Shown here piece by piece: positions 34,595 through 42,859 of a DNA stretch of 42,859 nt. Every line of letters starts with the position of its first letter. The first letter of the stretch is position 1. Under the pieces are notes generated by a model, which searched no databases, was not told the DNA's origin, and saw only the letters and a program-made list of their open reading frames with translations. The position numbers and the translations under genes are program-made. Where the stretch lies: NCBI RefSeq assembly GCF_024437655.1, contig NZ_JANBVF010000047.1, forward strand, positions 1-42,859. The letters are read 5' to 3'. Source of the stretch: Chitinolyticbacter albus (GTDB lineage Bacteria > Pseudomonadota > Gammaproteobacteria > Burkholderiales > Chitinibacteraceae).

Positions 34595-35151
34595 TTTTTC
34601 TGCTCCGCTTCATCTAGGGTAAGGCTAGTCTCGCGCTCAACCCAATCTCCGCCACTGTCCTCGACGATTTCCTTGAGCTTTACTTCGGTCTCACTGATCG
34701 AAACCACCATGCCGAAATTCTGCCCCATGTAATTGCCAACCTTGACGCGATAAAGGCTTCTATCTGGCGCATTGATCAGCGCCTGAATTACCTTGCCCTG
34801 CTGTAGCACCCCGACCATCCGGAGCTTCTCCAGATCGTAATTCTCGAGCACTTCCTTAGGTCGGTCTGGATTTGGCGCGATGCTACTTCCGCTGCCTTTT
34901 TTCGCCAATACCATCTTCGCGGTATCGAATGGATCAGGGATAGCGAATGCATCATAAACAAAAGGCTCGACCGTCTTGACTTCCGGGGCCGCCTCAATCT
35001 TGCCCCTCAAACCTTCGCTGTTTTCCCGCATCCACTCTTTCAGATCGCCGTGCTCTTCGCCGAAACAGCCGGTAAGCGACACGGCCAGAATAGCAAGGGG
35101 TAAGCAGACCTTTACTCGGCGAGGCGCTTTCTTTTGCATATCGGTTCCCAT
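34591..35151 (-). CDS. pilP: Type IV pilus inner-membrane lipoprotein PilP
   Basis: A 186-residue lipoprotein with lipobox LTGC (Cys near residue 29). A Pro-rich linker includes DAFAIPDPFD, and the beta-sandwich domain (LEKLRMVGVLQQGKVIQALINAPDRSLYRVKVGNYMGQNFG) contacts PilQ. ATG at 35151 overlaps the pilO stop (TAATG); a second ATG at 35139 is possible. PilP bridges the PilNO platform and the secretin. Confidence 0.95.
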   Translation of the reverse strand: MGTDMQKKAPRRVKVCLPLAILAVSLTGCFGEEHGDLKEWMRENSEGLRGKIEAAPEVKTVEPFVYDAFAIPDPFDTAKMVLAKKGSGSSIAPNPDRPKEVLENYDLEKLRMVGVLQQGKVIQALINAPDRSLYRVKVGNYMGQNFGMVVSISETEVKLKEIVEDSGGDWVERETSLTLDEAEQKK

Positions 35152-35783
35152 TAGTTCCGCCGCTTCTTCTTCGCTTCCGCTTCAGCTTGGCGAATCGCTT
35201 GTTGCTCGGCCTCATCCAGCGCACGGTAGGTCTTGACCGTTGCTTCAAGCATCAGCGAGCCTCCCTTGGCATTGCTCAACTTTATATCAGCCAACGTCAC
35301 TATCCGAGACAGCTTGGCCACGTCACTGACGAATGCTGCCAGATCATGATACGAACCGATAACCCGGATACTGATGGGTAATTCAGAAAATTCAGCGGTC
35401 TTGATCTCGTTTCCTGGCTTGAACAGTTCAAACTGCAAGCCTCGACCTACACCAGCCTGGTTGATTTCAGTCAGCAATGTCTCCATTTCAGACTTATCAG
35501 GCAATTGCTTGAGCAAGGCGCCGAACGACTGCTGAATCTCGATCAGTTGCTGCCGGTAGGCTTCCAGATTGACCGCCTTCGCTTTCTTCTGCTTGAACTC
35601 TTCTTTCAGCTGCTCTTCTTTCGCTTTACCCTCATCCAGCTCAGTCAGAAAGTCAGCCCATACATAGAAATGGCCAGCGGCAATGATTGCGGCAAACACG
35701 AGCGCAAGCAGGCCAAGTTGCGCTGCTGCAGGCCAGTTACCGATGTCCTTGGGATCGAGACTCCGCAACTCGTCTAGCGTCAT
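35151..35783 (-). CDS. pilO: Type IV pilus assembly protein PilO
   Basis: A 210-residue bitopic protein: short cytoplasmic start (MTLDELRSLDPKDIGNWP), one membrane helix (LGLLALVFAAIIAAGHFYVW), a coiled coil (ELDEGKAKEEQLKEEFKQKKAKAVNLEAYRQQL) and a ferredoxin-like periplasmic domain (SELPISIRVIGSYHDLAAFVSDVAKLSRIVTLADIKL). It pairs with PilN. Start and stop overlap its neighbours. Confidence 0.95.
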   Translation of the reverse strand: MTLDELRSLDPKDIGNWPAAAQLGLLALVFAAIIAAGHFYVWADFLTELDEGKAKEEQLKEEFKQKKAKAVNLEAYRQQLIEIQQSFGALLKQLPDKSEMETLLTEINQAGVGRGLQFELFKPGNEIKTAEFSELPISIRVIGSYHDLAAFVSDVAKLSRIVTLADIKLSNAKGGSLMLEATVKTYRALDEAEQQAIRQAEAEAKKKRRN

Positions 35784-36370
35784 TTCGCCTCCCCTTCCTT
35801 ATTTTTATCTGCAGCGGAGTCCGCGGCGGCGGCACGCGTAATTTTGATGTTGAGATTGAACTCGGCGAGCCTCTGGTTCCCTACTTGCGCCGCCTTGACT
35901 TCAATCAGCAACGGCTGCTCAAATACCTCGGAATCATTTAGATTGCGCATCAACGTCGACACGCGCGCGTTCGATTGCGCATAGCCGGTCAACGCCAACT
36001 TGTCATCGGTTTGCACGATATCCTTGAGGTACACGCCCTCAGGGGTCTGACGCACCAGTTGATCGACGATCTTCACCGACTCCGATCGATTCGATTGCAG
36101 GCGCTCGACCACCTGCTTGCGAGCCAGCAACGCGTCCTTTTCCGCCTTGAGACGCTCGATCTCTGCGATTTCTCGGTCCAACTTGGCATTTTCGTCTGTG
36201 AGAAACTGGTTGCGCTCATTCTGCGTGTCGACACGCGTCGAGAGAACGAAGCTGCCAGCCGCAACAACGCCGGCCGCAGACAAGAAAACAATCCCTAACA
36301 ACGCCAGGTAGCGGTGCTGTCTGGCCTGCCGTTTTTGCTCACGGTGGGGTAAGAGGTTAATCCTGATCAT
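35780..36370 (-). CDS. pilN: Type IV pilus assembly protein PilN
   Basis: A 196-residue bitopic protein starting MIRINLLPHREQKRQARQ, the conserved motif that binds PilM. One membrane helix (YLALLGIVFLSAAGVVAAGSFVL) is followed by a coiled coil and a periplasmic domain. I start at ATG 36370, which overlaps the pilM stop by four bases. Confidence 0.95.
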   Translation of the reverse strand: MIRINLLPHREQKRQARQHRYLALLGIVFLSAAGVVAAGSFVLSTRVDTQNERNQFLTDENAKLDREIAEIERLKAEKDALLARKQVVERLQSNRSESVKIVDQLVRQTPEGVYLKDIVQTDDKLALTGYAQSNARVSTLMRNLNDSEVFEQPLLIEVKAAQVGNQRLAEFNLNIKITRAAAADSAADKNKEGEAK

Positions 36371-37440
36371 GACGGGTCGAACCTCCGCATCGCGAGCCCG
36401 CACGCGATCAACAAGCTGGGCGCATCGAGTTGTATTTGTTTGCCCCGGAGCTTGCCGGTGGCCATGCCATAGAAGGGGTTGGCGCGCATCGCACTCGCAA
36501 CCTGGGTTCGGCTTGATACGGCCTCATCCAGGCCGTGGATGGCGCTGCAGCCACCGGCGAGCAAGATGTGATCAACCGAGTTGAAATTGCTCGACGTATA
36601 GAAGAACTGCAGCGAGCGCGAGATTTCCAGCGCCAGCGTATCGATGAAGGGCTGCAGCACCTCGGGTTCGTAATTCTCGGGCAAACCACCAGTCTTCTTC
36701 GCCTGTTCGGCCTCTTCGAACGACATATTGAATTTGCGCTGAATTTCCTGCGTGAGCTGGTTACCCGCATAGGCCTGATCACGGCTGTAGATGGACTGGC
36801 CATCCTTGAAGATATTCATATGCATCGCGGTGGCGCCGATATCGACGACAGCGACGATCTGGTTCTCGCCCCGGCCGGGCAACTGCGGGCGCATCAGCTC
36901 GAACGCCGCTTGCGTCGCGTAGAGCTCGACATCGACGACCGAAGCCTTGAGTCCAGCCCCTTCGACCACGGCCACACGCTCGTCGACCTTTTCCTTCTTG
37001 GCCGCAGCGATCAGTACATCCTCTTCATCCTGCACCGACGGCGAAGGGCCCAGTACCTGGAAGTCGAGATTGACTTCGTCGAGCGAGAACGGAATGTACT
37101 GGTTGGCTTCGGTCTCGACTTGCATTTCCAGATCGCGCTCGGACAAACCGACCGGCACGAGGATTTTCTTGGTGATGACCGCTGCCGCCGGCAAGGCGAT
37201 CGAGACGTTCTTGACGCGCGAACCGAGCTGGCGCCAGGCACGACGCAGTGCATCCGCGACGGCATCCGCGTTGGTGATGTTGCCGTCCGACACCGCATCC
37301 TTGGGCAAGGGTTCAATGGTATAACGATCAAGGCTGTAGTTACGGCCAGCCAAGCTCAGTTCGACCATCTTCACGGCCGACGAGCTGATGTCCACGCCGA
37401 TCAGTGGCGCCGCCTTAGGCTTGAGAAAGTCGAGATTCAA
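36367..37440 (-). CDS. pilM: Type IV pilus assembly ATPase-like protein PilM
   Basis: A 357-residue actin/FtsA-fold cytoplasmic protein binding ATP and the PilN tail. LIGVDISSSAVKMVEL is the phosphate-1 loop, VAVVDIGATAMHMNIFKDG phosphate-2, and HILLAGGCSAIHGLDEAV the adenosine motif. The best start is TTG at 37440, 9 bases after AAGGAAA, giving LNLDFLKPKAAPLIG as in relatives; an ATG at 37518 lies inside the promoter region. First gene of pilMNOPQ. Confidence 0.93.
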   Translation of the reverse strand: MNLDFLKPKAAPLIGVDISSSAVKMVELSLAGRNYSLDRYTIEPLPKDAVSDGNITNADAVADALRRAWRQLGSRVKNVSIALPAAAVITKKILVPVGLSERDLEMQVETEANQYIPFSLDEVNLDFQVLGPSPSVQDEEDVLIAAAKKEKVDERVAVVEGAGLKASVVDVELYATQAAFELMRPQLPGRGENQIVAVVDIGATAMHMNIFKDGQSIYSRDQAYAGNQLTQEIQRKFNMSFEEAEQAKKTGGLPENYEPEVLQPFIDTLALEISRSLQFFYTSSNFNSVDHILLAGGCSAIHGLDEAVSSRTQVASAMRANPFYGMATGKLRGKQIQLDAPSLLIACGLAMRRFDPS

Positions 37441-37498
37441 AAGAAATTTCCTTATTGGATAGGAAACTAGAATAGTTTTTTGCGGCGGTACGCTAAAA

Positions 37499-37528
37499 AT
37501 CCTAGCAGCGCCACACAACCCCTGTAAA
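37499..37528 (-). promoter_or_regulatory. Probable sigma-70 promoter of pilMNOPQ
   Basis: Minus strand TTTACA, 18-base spacer, TAGGAT. It lies 58 bases upstream of the TTG start of pilM, in the divergent gap to the PBP1A gene. Confidence 0.5.
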
Positions 37529-37553
37529 GCAAGCTACGCAAAGCATCCGGTTT

Positions 37554-37581
37554 TTGCAACAACGTCTGAATCGCGTAAATT
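37554..37581 (+). promoter_or_regulatory. Possible sigma-70 promoter of the PBP1A gene
   Basis: TTGCAA, 16-base spacer, TAAATT, 31 bases before the ATG at 37613. The match is moderate. Confidence 0.35.
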
Positions 37582-37612
37582 ACGTCCCAACAAATTCTTT
37601 CATTCGACACAC

Positions 37613-39919
37613 ATGACCCGAAAAATCGTACTGATCAGCGCTGGCATCGTCGCAGGCTTGGCCATATTTGCCGTCGGTCTGCTATTTTTTGCCGTCCTGC
37701 TCACCTATCCTCGACTCCCGCCGCTGAATGCGCTAACCGATTACCGCCCCAAAATTCCGCTCCGCGTCTACACCGCCGACCAAGTCTTGATCGGGGAATT
37801 TGGCGAGGAACGTCGTGCTTTTGTGCCCATCGCGCAAGTCCCCGCGACCATGAAACAGGCGTTGCTGGCAGCCGAAGACGAGCGCTTCTATACGCACGGC
37901 GGCATCGACTACCTGGGCGTGCTGCGCGCCATGCTGGGCAATGTACTCTCCGGTCAATCCCAATCGGGCGCCAGCACCATCACCATGCAGGTGGCTCGCA
38001 ATTTCTATCTGACCAACGAAAAAACCTTTACGCGAAAATTCAACGAAGCCTTGCTTTCGTTCAAGATTGAGCACAATTTATCCAAGGACCAGATCCTTGA
38101 ACTCTATATAAACCAAATCTACCTGGGTCAACGCGCTTATGGCTTTGCGGCAGCGGCCCAAACCTATTTCGGCAAACCGCTCGCTCAGCTTTCCGTTGCC
38201 GAAACCGCAATGTTGGCCGGCCTTCCCAAAGCGCCATCCAAGTACAATCCGGTTGCCAACCCCAAGCGCGCCACTCAGCGCCAACACTACGTACTGCGGC
38301 GTATGCACGAGTTGCGGTTTATCAATGATGCCCAGTACCAAACCGCGCTGAAAGAGCCGCTGCAAGTTCGACAAAGCGCAGGCATCCAGTACACCGTCCA
38401 CGCCGAGTATCTGGCGGAGATGGTTCGCCAAGCGATGGTCGAGCGCTACAAGGATGCCGCGTACACCCAAGGTTTCAAGGTTTACACGACACTCGACAGC
38501 CAGCAGCAGACAGCCGCGTATGCAGCACTGCGCAAAGGCCTGTTGATTTACGATGGCCGTCATGGATACCGCGGTCCGGAGGGCTTTCTCGACCCCTCGC
38601 TCTTACAAAGCGGAAAAGAAGATTTGCTCGCCGATGCGCTGGAAGGCCTGGAAGACGCCGGCGAGCTCCGACTGGCGGTGGTCAACGCTGCCAGCAATCG
38701 CAACGTTTCCGCAACGCTCAAGAACGGTGAGCGCATCGAGATCGAAGACGATGGTCTGCGTGTCGCCCGTTTCGCCCTATCAAACAAGGCCACGCCGACC
38801 ACCCGGATTCGCCCAGGCGCCATCATCCGGGTCCGACTGGCCGGGAAGAATTGGCAGATTGCGCAGGTGCCACAAGTGGAAGGCGCTTTCGTGGCCATGG
38901 ATCCGGGCAATGGTGCCATCCGGGCCTTGGTCGGTGGCTTCGATTTCAATCGCAATCATTTCAATCACGTCACTCAGGCTTGGCGCCAGCCCGGTTCCAG
39001 CTTCAAGCCCTTTGTCTATTCGGCTGCGATCGAGCGCGGCGTCACCCCGGCCACGCTGGTCAATGACGCCCCGCTGGTGATCGACCCCCAGGAAATCGGC
39101 GGCCAGCGCTGGGAACCCAAGAACTACGACGGGCGCTACGCCGGAATGATGTCAGTGCGCGACGCGTTGACTCGCTCGAAGAACCTGGTGTCGATTCGGC
39201 TGTTGCAAGCAATCGGCCCCAAGTATGCTCAGCAGCACATCACCCGCTTTGGCTTCCCGGCCAGCAAGCACCCGGCCTACCTCACCATGGCGTTGGGCGC
39301 TGGCAGCGTCACGCCGCTGCAGATCGCCGAAGGGTATGCCGTATTCGCCAATACGGGTTTTCGCGTGCTGCCCTACTTCATCGACCGCATCGAAAGCGAT
39401 CGCGGCCAGTTGCTGGCGCGCATGGAGCCGGAAGTCGCCGGTAAGGGTGCCAAGCGCACGTTGGATGCGCGCAACGCTTTTGTCATGACATCGATGATGC
39501 AGGACGTGGTGCGCAGAGGAACCGCAGCCAAGGCCAGAGTGTTGGGACGCCAGGATCTGGCTGGCAAGACGGGAACAACCAACGATGCCATTGATGCCTG
39601 GTTCGCCGGCTACAGCCCCGACATGGTTGCCGTCGCCTGGATGGGCTTCGATCAACCCCGCTCGCTGGGTGGCAGTGAAACCGGCGGCGCCGCCGCCTTG
39701 CCGATCTGGATCGACTTCATGAGCGTGGCGCTGAGCGGCCGGCCCGAGAAAGCACCGGTCGTCCCCGACGGATTGATCGTACGCTCGACCGAATCCGAAA
39801 CCGGCAGCCACAACGAATATTTCTACGCCGAGTTTCCGGAAACCAATCCTGAACTGGGCTTGGGTGGCGGCGGCGCGGCAGCGCAACCGCTGGAAGAAAT
39901 CAAGGATCAGCTGTTCTGA
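37613..39919 (+). CDS. mrcA: Bifunctional penicillin-binding protein 1A
   Basis: A 768-residue class A PBP making and crosslinking peptidoglycan. A signal-anchor helix (IVLISAGIVAGLAIFAVGLLFFAVLL) is followed by the GT51 glycosyltransferase with AAEDERFYTHGGID (catalytic Glu), GASTITMQVARN and ELYINQIYLGQRAYG. The transpeptidase has the nucleophile in GSSFKPF, then SKN and KTGTTND. Its divergent arrangement with pilM is conserved in many Gammaproteobacteria and Betaproteobacteria. The Shine-Dalgarno sequence is weak. Confidence 0.96.
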   Translation: MTRKIVLISAGIVAGLAIFAVGLLFFAVLLTYPRLPPLNALTDYRPKIPLRVYTADQVLIGEFGEERRAFVPIAQVPATMKQALLAAEDERFYTHGGIDYLGVLRAMLGNVLSGQSQSGASTITMQVARNFYLTNEKTFTRKFNEALLSFKIEHNLSKDQILELYINQIYLGQRAYGFAAAAQTYFGKPLAQLSVAETAMLAGLPKAPSKYNPVANPKRATQRQHYVLRRMHELRFINDAQYQTALKEPLQVRQSAGIQYTVHAEYLAEMVRQAMVERYKDAAYTQGFKVYTTLDSQQQTAAYAALRKGLLIYDGRHGYRGPEGFLDPSLLQSGKEDLLADALEGLEDAGELRLAVVNAASNRNVSATLKNGERIEIEDDGLRVARFALSNKATPTTRIRPGAIIRVRLAGKNWQIAQVPQVEGAFVAMDPGNGAIRALVGGFDFNRNHFNHVTQAWRQPGSSFKPFVYSAAIERGVTPATLVNDAPLVIDPQEIGGQRWEPKNYDGRYAGMMSVRDALTRSKNLVSIRLLQAIGPKYAQQHITRFGFPASKHPAYLTMALGAGSVTPLQIAEGYAVFANTGFRVLPYFIDRIESDRGQLLARMEPEVAGKGAKRTLDARNAFVMTSMMQDVVRRGTAAKARVLGRQDLAGKTGTTNDAIDAWFAGYSPDMVAVAWMGFDQPRSLGGSETGGAAALPIWIDFMSVALSGRPEKAPVVPDGLIVRSTESETGSHNEYFYAEFPETNPELGLGGGGAAAQPLEEIKDQLF

Positions 39920-39993
39920 CGGGAGATGGCGAGCATGCGGAATCGGCGGCGATGCGTTAGAGTCTGAATCAACGCGCACGCGAGGAGAGGACC

Positions 39994-40593
39994 ATGGGCA
40001 AGTTGCACCCGATCGAGCGCAGCGCAGCCAGCCTCAGGCTGGAAATCGCGCATCGTGCCGCACGCCTGATCGCCGAGGATCACATCAATGATTTCGGCCT
40101 CGCCAAGAAAAAGGCCGCACGCCAGCTGGGCGTGACCGAAGCGCGCAATCTCCCTTCCAATCAGGAAATCGAAGAGGCGCTCGCCGACTACCGCGCCATC
40201 TACCAGCCGGGGCACGACGATGCCTTGCTCTCGCTACGCCGCAAGGCGATCCAGGTGATGCGCTGGTTGTCGCCATTCCAGCCCTATCTGACCGGATCGG
40301 TCCTGAATGGCGTGGCCAGCGAGCATTCGGACATCAACCTGCTGTTGTTTCTCGACGACCCCAAGAGCGTGGAACTCTTTCTGCTCAACGAACGTGTCAA
40401 CTACGAACACCTGGATCCGCGCAACTCGCCGCGCTTCGCGGACCATCCCACGCTGGCCTTCTGGTTCGACGACAGCGTGGTCAAGCTGCATGTGCGACCG
40501 CATAACGCAGAGCGGCAGAACGTAAAACGCGAAGAACGCGCGCGGCTGGATCAAGTCATACAGTTGCTCACCGAACCGTCTGCCATGCTGTGA
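39994..40593 (+). CDS. Nucleotidyltransferase-like protein with altered active site
   Basis: A 199-residue protein. The first 70 residues are helical (ARLIAEDHINDFGLAKKKAARQLGVTEARNLPSNQEIEEALADY), conserved in Betaproteobacteria. Residues about 90-180 form a minimal nucleotidyltransferase fold: LTGSVLNGVASEHSDINLLLFLDD, then FDDSVVKLHVRP. In active enzymes the second acid of the SDxD motif is Asp; here it is Asn (SDIN), so catalysis may be lost or altered. GGAGAGGA precedes the ATG. Its stop overlaps the start of the PilZ gene. Confidence 0.75.
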   Translation: MGKLHPIERSAASLRLEIAHRAARLIAEDHINDFGLAKKKAARQLGVTEARNLPSNQEIEEALADYRAIYQPGHDDALLSLRRKAIQVMRWLSPFQPYLTGSVLNGVASEHSDINLLLFLDDPKSVELFLLNERVNYEHLDPRNSPRFADHPTLAFWFDDSVVKLHVRPHNAERQNVKREERARLDQVIQLLTEPSAML

Positions 40594-41348
40594 ACGGTTC
40601 GGCCCGATCGGGCCCCGCCATGCTACGCCCCAGTCTGATACCCGTTTATCTCAATGATCCGGATCCCTATCTGGTCAGCGACCCTGTTCAGCTCGCCCAT
40701 TTGCTGCACTATCTGCTGACGCACCGCGAATTGCTCTGCCTTTATCCGCGTGGATTGCGCGAGCCGTTTGCCATCAGCACCCTGCTTGGCCTGACCGAGC
40801 AGCACCTGCATCTGGACCCCGCCCCACAGGAAGCATTCAATCAGCGACTGCTCAAACAAGGGATTACCGTCGTGACTCAGCTGCGTGGCGTCAAGCATCA
40901 GTTTGATGGCGCTACGGTACAAGAGGGAAGCCATCAGGGTCGCCCGACCTTGTTGATTGCTTTACCCGACCAAATGCTATGCCTGCAACGTCGACGCAAC
41001 TATCGACTGGAATTGCCGCTGGCACATCCCATCTATTGCGAGTTGACCGCACTCGGCGTCTTGCTGGTCATCGCCGATCTAAGCCAAGAGGGGCTGGGAT
41101 TGCTGACAGAGCGACCCCTCGACCTTCAGGTCGGCCAAGCCTACGAATCCTGCCGTTTCACCTTGCCCAACGGCATGCTGATCGAGGCCGAGCTCAAGCT
41201 GCAGTCCATTACCGAAGTCGCGCACAAACAGGGTCCGCCTGCGCTGCACTACGGCTTTCGCATGCGGGGGCTCAATACCACGCAGGCGAATGCGATCCAG
41301 CGCTACCTGGCGCAATTGGAACGCCAACGCCTGGAACGAGAACACTGA
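40590..41348 (+). CDS. YcgR-like PilZ domain protein (cyclic-di-GMP receptor)
   Basis: A 252-residue protein with a YcgR N-terminal domain (residues about 15-110) and a C-terminal PilZ domain. The cyclic-di-GMP motifs are RRRNYRLELP and DLSQEGLGL. Such proteins slow flagella or act on surface behaviour when cyclic-di-GMP is high. GTG at 40590 overlaps the previous stop; ATG at 40620 (MLRPSLIPVYL) is an equally good start. The stop overlaps the next ATG (TGATG). Confidence 0.82.
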   Translation: MNGSARSGPAMLRPSLIPVYLNDPDPYLVSDPVQLAHLLHYLLTHRELLCLYPRGLREPFAISTLLGLTEQHLHLDPAPQEAFNQRLLKQGITVVTQLRGVKHQFDGATVQEGSHQGRPTLLIALPDQMLCLQRRRNYRLELPLAHPIYCELTALGVLLVIADLSQEGLGLLTERPLDLQVGQAYESCRFTLPNGMLIEAELKLQSITEVAHKQGPPALHYGFRMRGLNTTQANAIQRYLAQLERQRLEREH

Positions 41349-42760
41349 TGGCCTGCGCCCTTTTTTCCAGTCGCACGCTACGTACGCTCGAAGCCCTGCA
41401 TGCAACGGCACAGCCGCCACTGATGCAGCGCGCAGGGGCGGCCATTGCCGCGTGGATCCAGGATCACTTCCCGCTCCAACCCCTCACGGTGGTGGCCGGC
41501 CCCGGCAATAATGGCGGGGATGCCTTGATTGCCGCCTCGCAGCTACGCTCGGCAGGCTGGCCGGTACGGGTGCATCGCCTGGGTTCCTGCCGCCACCCCG
41601 AGCTGGAGCAGGGCCTGGACGTGGTCGAGACGCCGCCCACTGGAAATGGCGGGCTGCTGCTGGATGGCTTGTTCGGTATCGGTCTTCAGCATGCGCCACG
41701 CAGTCCTGCGGACAACTGGATAGCTGCGATCAACCGCAGCCAGGCTCTCATTGTTGCGATCGACGTGCCCAGTGGACTGGATGCCGATACCGGCCACGCG
41801 CCAGGGGTGGCCGTCCGGGCCGCCCATACATTGACGCTGCTGGGCAACAAGCCCGGCCTGTACACCGGGATGGGGCGTGACCTAGCCGGAAAGGTGAGTT
41901 TCCTCGAACTCGGAGTGACACTGCCCGACAGCCCCGACTATCTCTTGATCGAGGGTGGCAACGCGCCGAGGCTCGCCCCCAGAATCCATGCTTCGCACAA
42001 GGGCAGCTTTGGCAGCGTGGTCGTGATCGGTGGTGCCAGAGGAATGGCCGGGGCGGCCTTGTTGGCCGGTCGGGCCGCGCTGCACGCCGGCGCCGGCAAA
42101 GTACACGTCGGTTTGCTCGACGATGCGCTCCATCTCGATCCGCAGCAGCCCGAGCTTATGCTCAATTCTGCGCGCCACACGCTGGAGGCCCCCAGCGACG
42201 CAATCGCGATTGGCCCGGGCCTTGGTCGCAGCGCCGAAGCTTTGCAGATGCTCGCTTTGACCTTGGCTGCGACCAAGGTTGTCGTGCTGGACGCCGACGC
42301 GCTCAATCTCGTCGCTGAGACCCCTTCCCTCGGCCAACAGCTCCAACAGCGGCAATATCCCACGATCATCACGCCGCATCCGGCCGAGGCGGCGCGCTTG
42401 CTGGGCTGCGATACCGCCGCCATACAGGACAATCGCTTCGCCGCCGTGGCGCGCTTACGCGATCACTACCGTTGCACGGTGGTGCTCAAGGGGTCCGGTA
42501 CACTTTGCACGTCTCCCGAGCAACTGACTTCGGTCAATGGCAGTGGCAACGGCGCACTGGCCAGCGCCGGTCAAGGCGATGTGCTGACCGGCCTCATCAG
42601 CGCAATCTGCGCACAAGGACTGGTGCCGCTGGATGCCGCACGCCTGGCCACCTGGGCCCATGGCGCCGTGGCCGACCATTGGCGCGATCAACACCCGGCC
42701 GGCGTTGGCCTCACCGCAGCCGAAACCCTGGGGCTGGCCCGGACCTACCTGAATCGCTGA
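41348..42760 (+). CDS. nnrD: Bifunctional NAD(P)H-hydrate epimerase / ADP-dependent dehydratase (NnrE-NnrD)
   Basis: A 470-residue metabolite-repair enzyme restoring NAD(P)H damaged by hydration. The N-terminal epimerase (1-205) has VVAGPGNNGGDALIAA, LLLDGLFGIGL and AIDVPSGLDADTG. The C-terminal dehydratase (from 220) has HKGSFGSVVVIGGARGMAGAALLAGRAAL, AIGPGLGR, VLDADALNL, TPHPAEAARLLG and the kinase-like GQGDVLTGLI. In most homologues that last motif is GTGDVLxG, so Gln replaces Thr. Start at ATG 41348. Confidence 0.93.
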   Translation: MACALFSSRTLRTLEALHATAQPPLMQRAGAAIAAWIQDHFPLQPLTVVAGPGNNGGDALIAASQLRSAGWPVRVHRLGSCRHPELEQGLDVVETPPTGNGGLLLDGLFGIGLQHAPRSPADNWIAAINRSQALIVAIDVPSGLDADTGHAPGVAVRAAHTLTLLGNKPGLYTGMGRDLAGKVSFLELGVTLPDSPDYLLIEGGNAPRLAPRIHASHKGSFGSVVVIGGARGMAGAALLAGRAALHAGAGKVHVGLLDDALHLDPQQPELMLNSARHTLEAPSDAIAIGPGLGRSAEALQMLALTLAATKVVVLDADALNLVAETPSLGQQLQQRQYPTIITPHPAEAARLLGCDTAAIQDNRFAAVARLRDHYRCTVVLKGSGTLCTSPEQLTSVNGSGNGALASAGQGDVLTGLISAICAQGLVPLDAARLATWAHGAVADHWRDQHPAGVGLTAAETLGLARTYLNR

Positions 42761-42823
42761 GGCCGCACCTGAGGAGCAGGTGGCGGGTCCACCGTGCCTT
42801 GGCCTTGTGCGCCACCAAAGCAA

Positions 42824-42850
42824 AACCCCCAGCCTTTCGGTCTGGGGGTT
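42824..42850 (-). terminator. Hairpin terminator at the right edge
   Basis: AACCCCCAG and CTGGGGGTT form a nine-pair stem. On the minus strand it runs into TTTTGCTTT, so it most likely ends a gene lying to the right of the window; it may also stop plus-strand transcripts from nnrD. Confidence 0.75.
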
Positions 42851-42859
42851 CTGGCATGG

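Noticed and set aside
32519..37440. A mobile element separating pilQ from the aroK-aroB genes that often follow it
   Set aside because: No transposase, integrase, terminal repeats or tRNA attachment site is visible near 32440-32520; a simple rearrangement is enough to explain the order.

Overview
The window is high-GC chromosomal DNA that reads like a Betaproteobacterium. A Neisseriales-type relative is my best guess: the tatABC-HIT-hisE linkage, pilMNOPQ divergent from ponA, and a PglL-like ligase all fit. No phage, insertion sequence or CRISPR array is visible. Genes are closely packed, many with 1-4 base start/stop overlaps.

Layout. (1) 1-1374: a molybdenum cofactor segment with the last residues of a probable MoaA, a decayed moaE remnant, and a fused MobA-MoaC protein. 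(2) 1426-2906: an RsuA/RluF-type pseudouridine synthase and a TlyA-type rRNA methyltransferase, facing a PglL/WaaL-like ligase. (3) 4769-13088 (minus): a long his/tat cluster read as hisD, an HDOD protein, hisB, hisH, hisA, hisF, a small periplasmic protein, hisI, hisE, a HIT hydrolase, tatA, tatB, tatC. hisG and hisC are absent. (4) 13203-15882 (minus): a LysE/RhtB exporter, a DUF805 zinc-ribbon membrane protein and an isochorismatase-fold hydrolase. (5) 16559-18855: egtD-egtB for ergothioneine. (6) 19169-21670: a Val/Ala/Ile-rich leader peptide with an attenuator-like set of hairpins, a small ORF, and an EF-G paralogue. (7) 21722-22046 (minus): a four-helix Cys-rich copper-storage (Csp/DUF326) gene broken by two frameshifts. 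(8) 22205-30470: an RNA-repair locus. (9) 30523-32439: a Suv3-like RNA helicase. (10) 32519-37440 (minus): pilMNOPQ, divergent from PBP1A, followed by a nucleotidyltransferase-like protein, a YcgR/PilZ protein and NnrD/NnrE.

The RNA-repair locus is the most interesting part. The divergent regulator RtcR (sigma-54 activator with GAFTGA motif) faces a near-consensus sigma-54 promoter at 28726-28741. This promoter would drive a structured leader of about 450 bases and then slipin, a zinc-ribbon protein, rtcB, a HEAT-repeat-like protein, a nucleotidyltransferase and rtcA, ending at a strong hairpin terminator. The leader holds tandem tRNA-like elements. One is nearly a full cloverleaf with D-, anticodon- and T-arms but a short acceptor stem. 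One is a T-arm minihelix followed by CCA. A third, weaker one lies upstream. An 8-base complementarity joins the anticodon loop of the cloverleaf to the loop of an upstream hairpin. Since RtcR is known to respond to damaged tRNA, tRNA mimics transcribed from an RtcR promoter could be repair substrates, decoys for anticodon nucleases, or feedback ligands. That function is inference.
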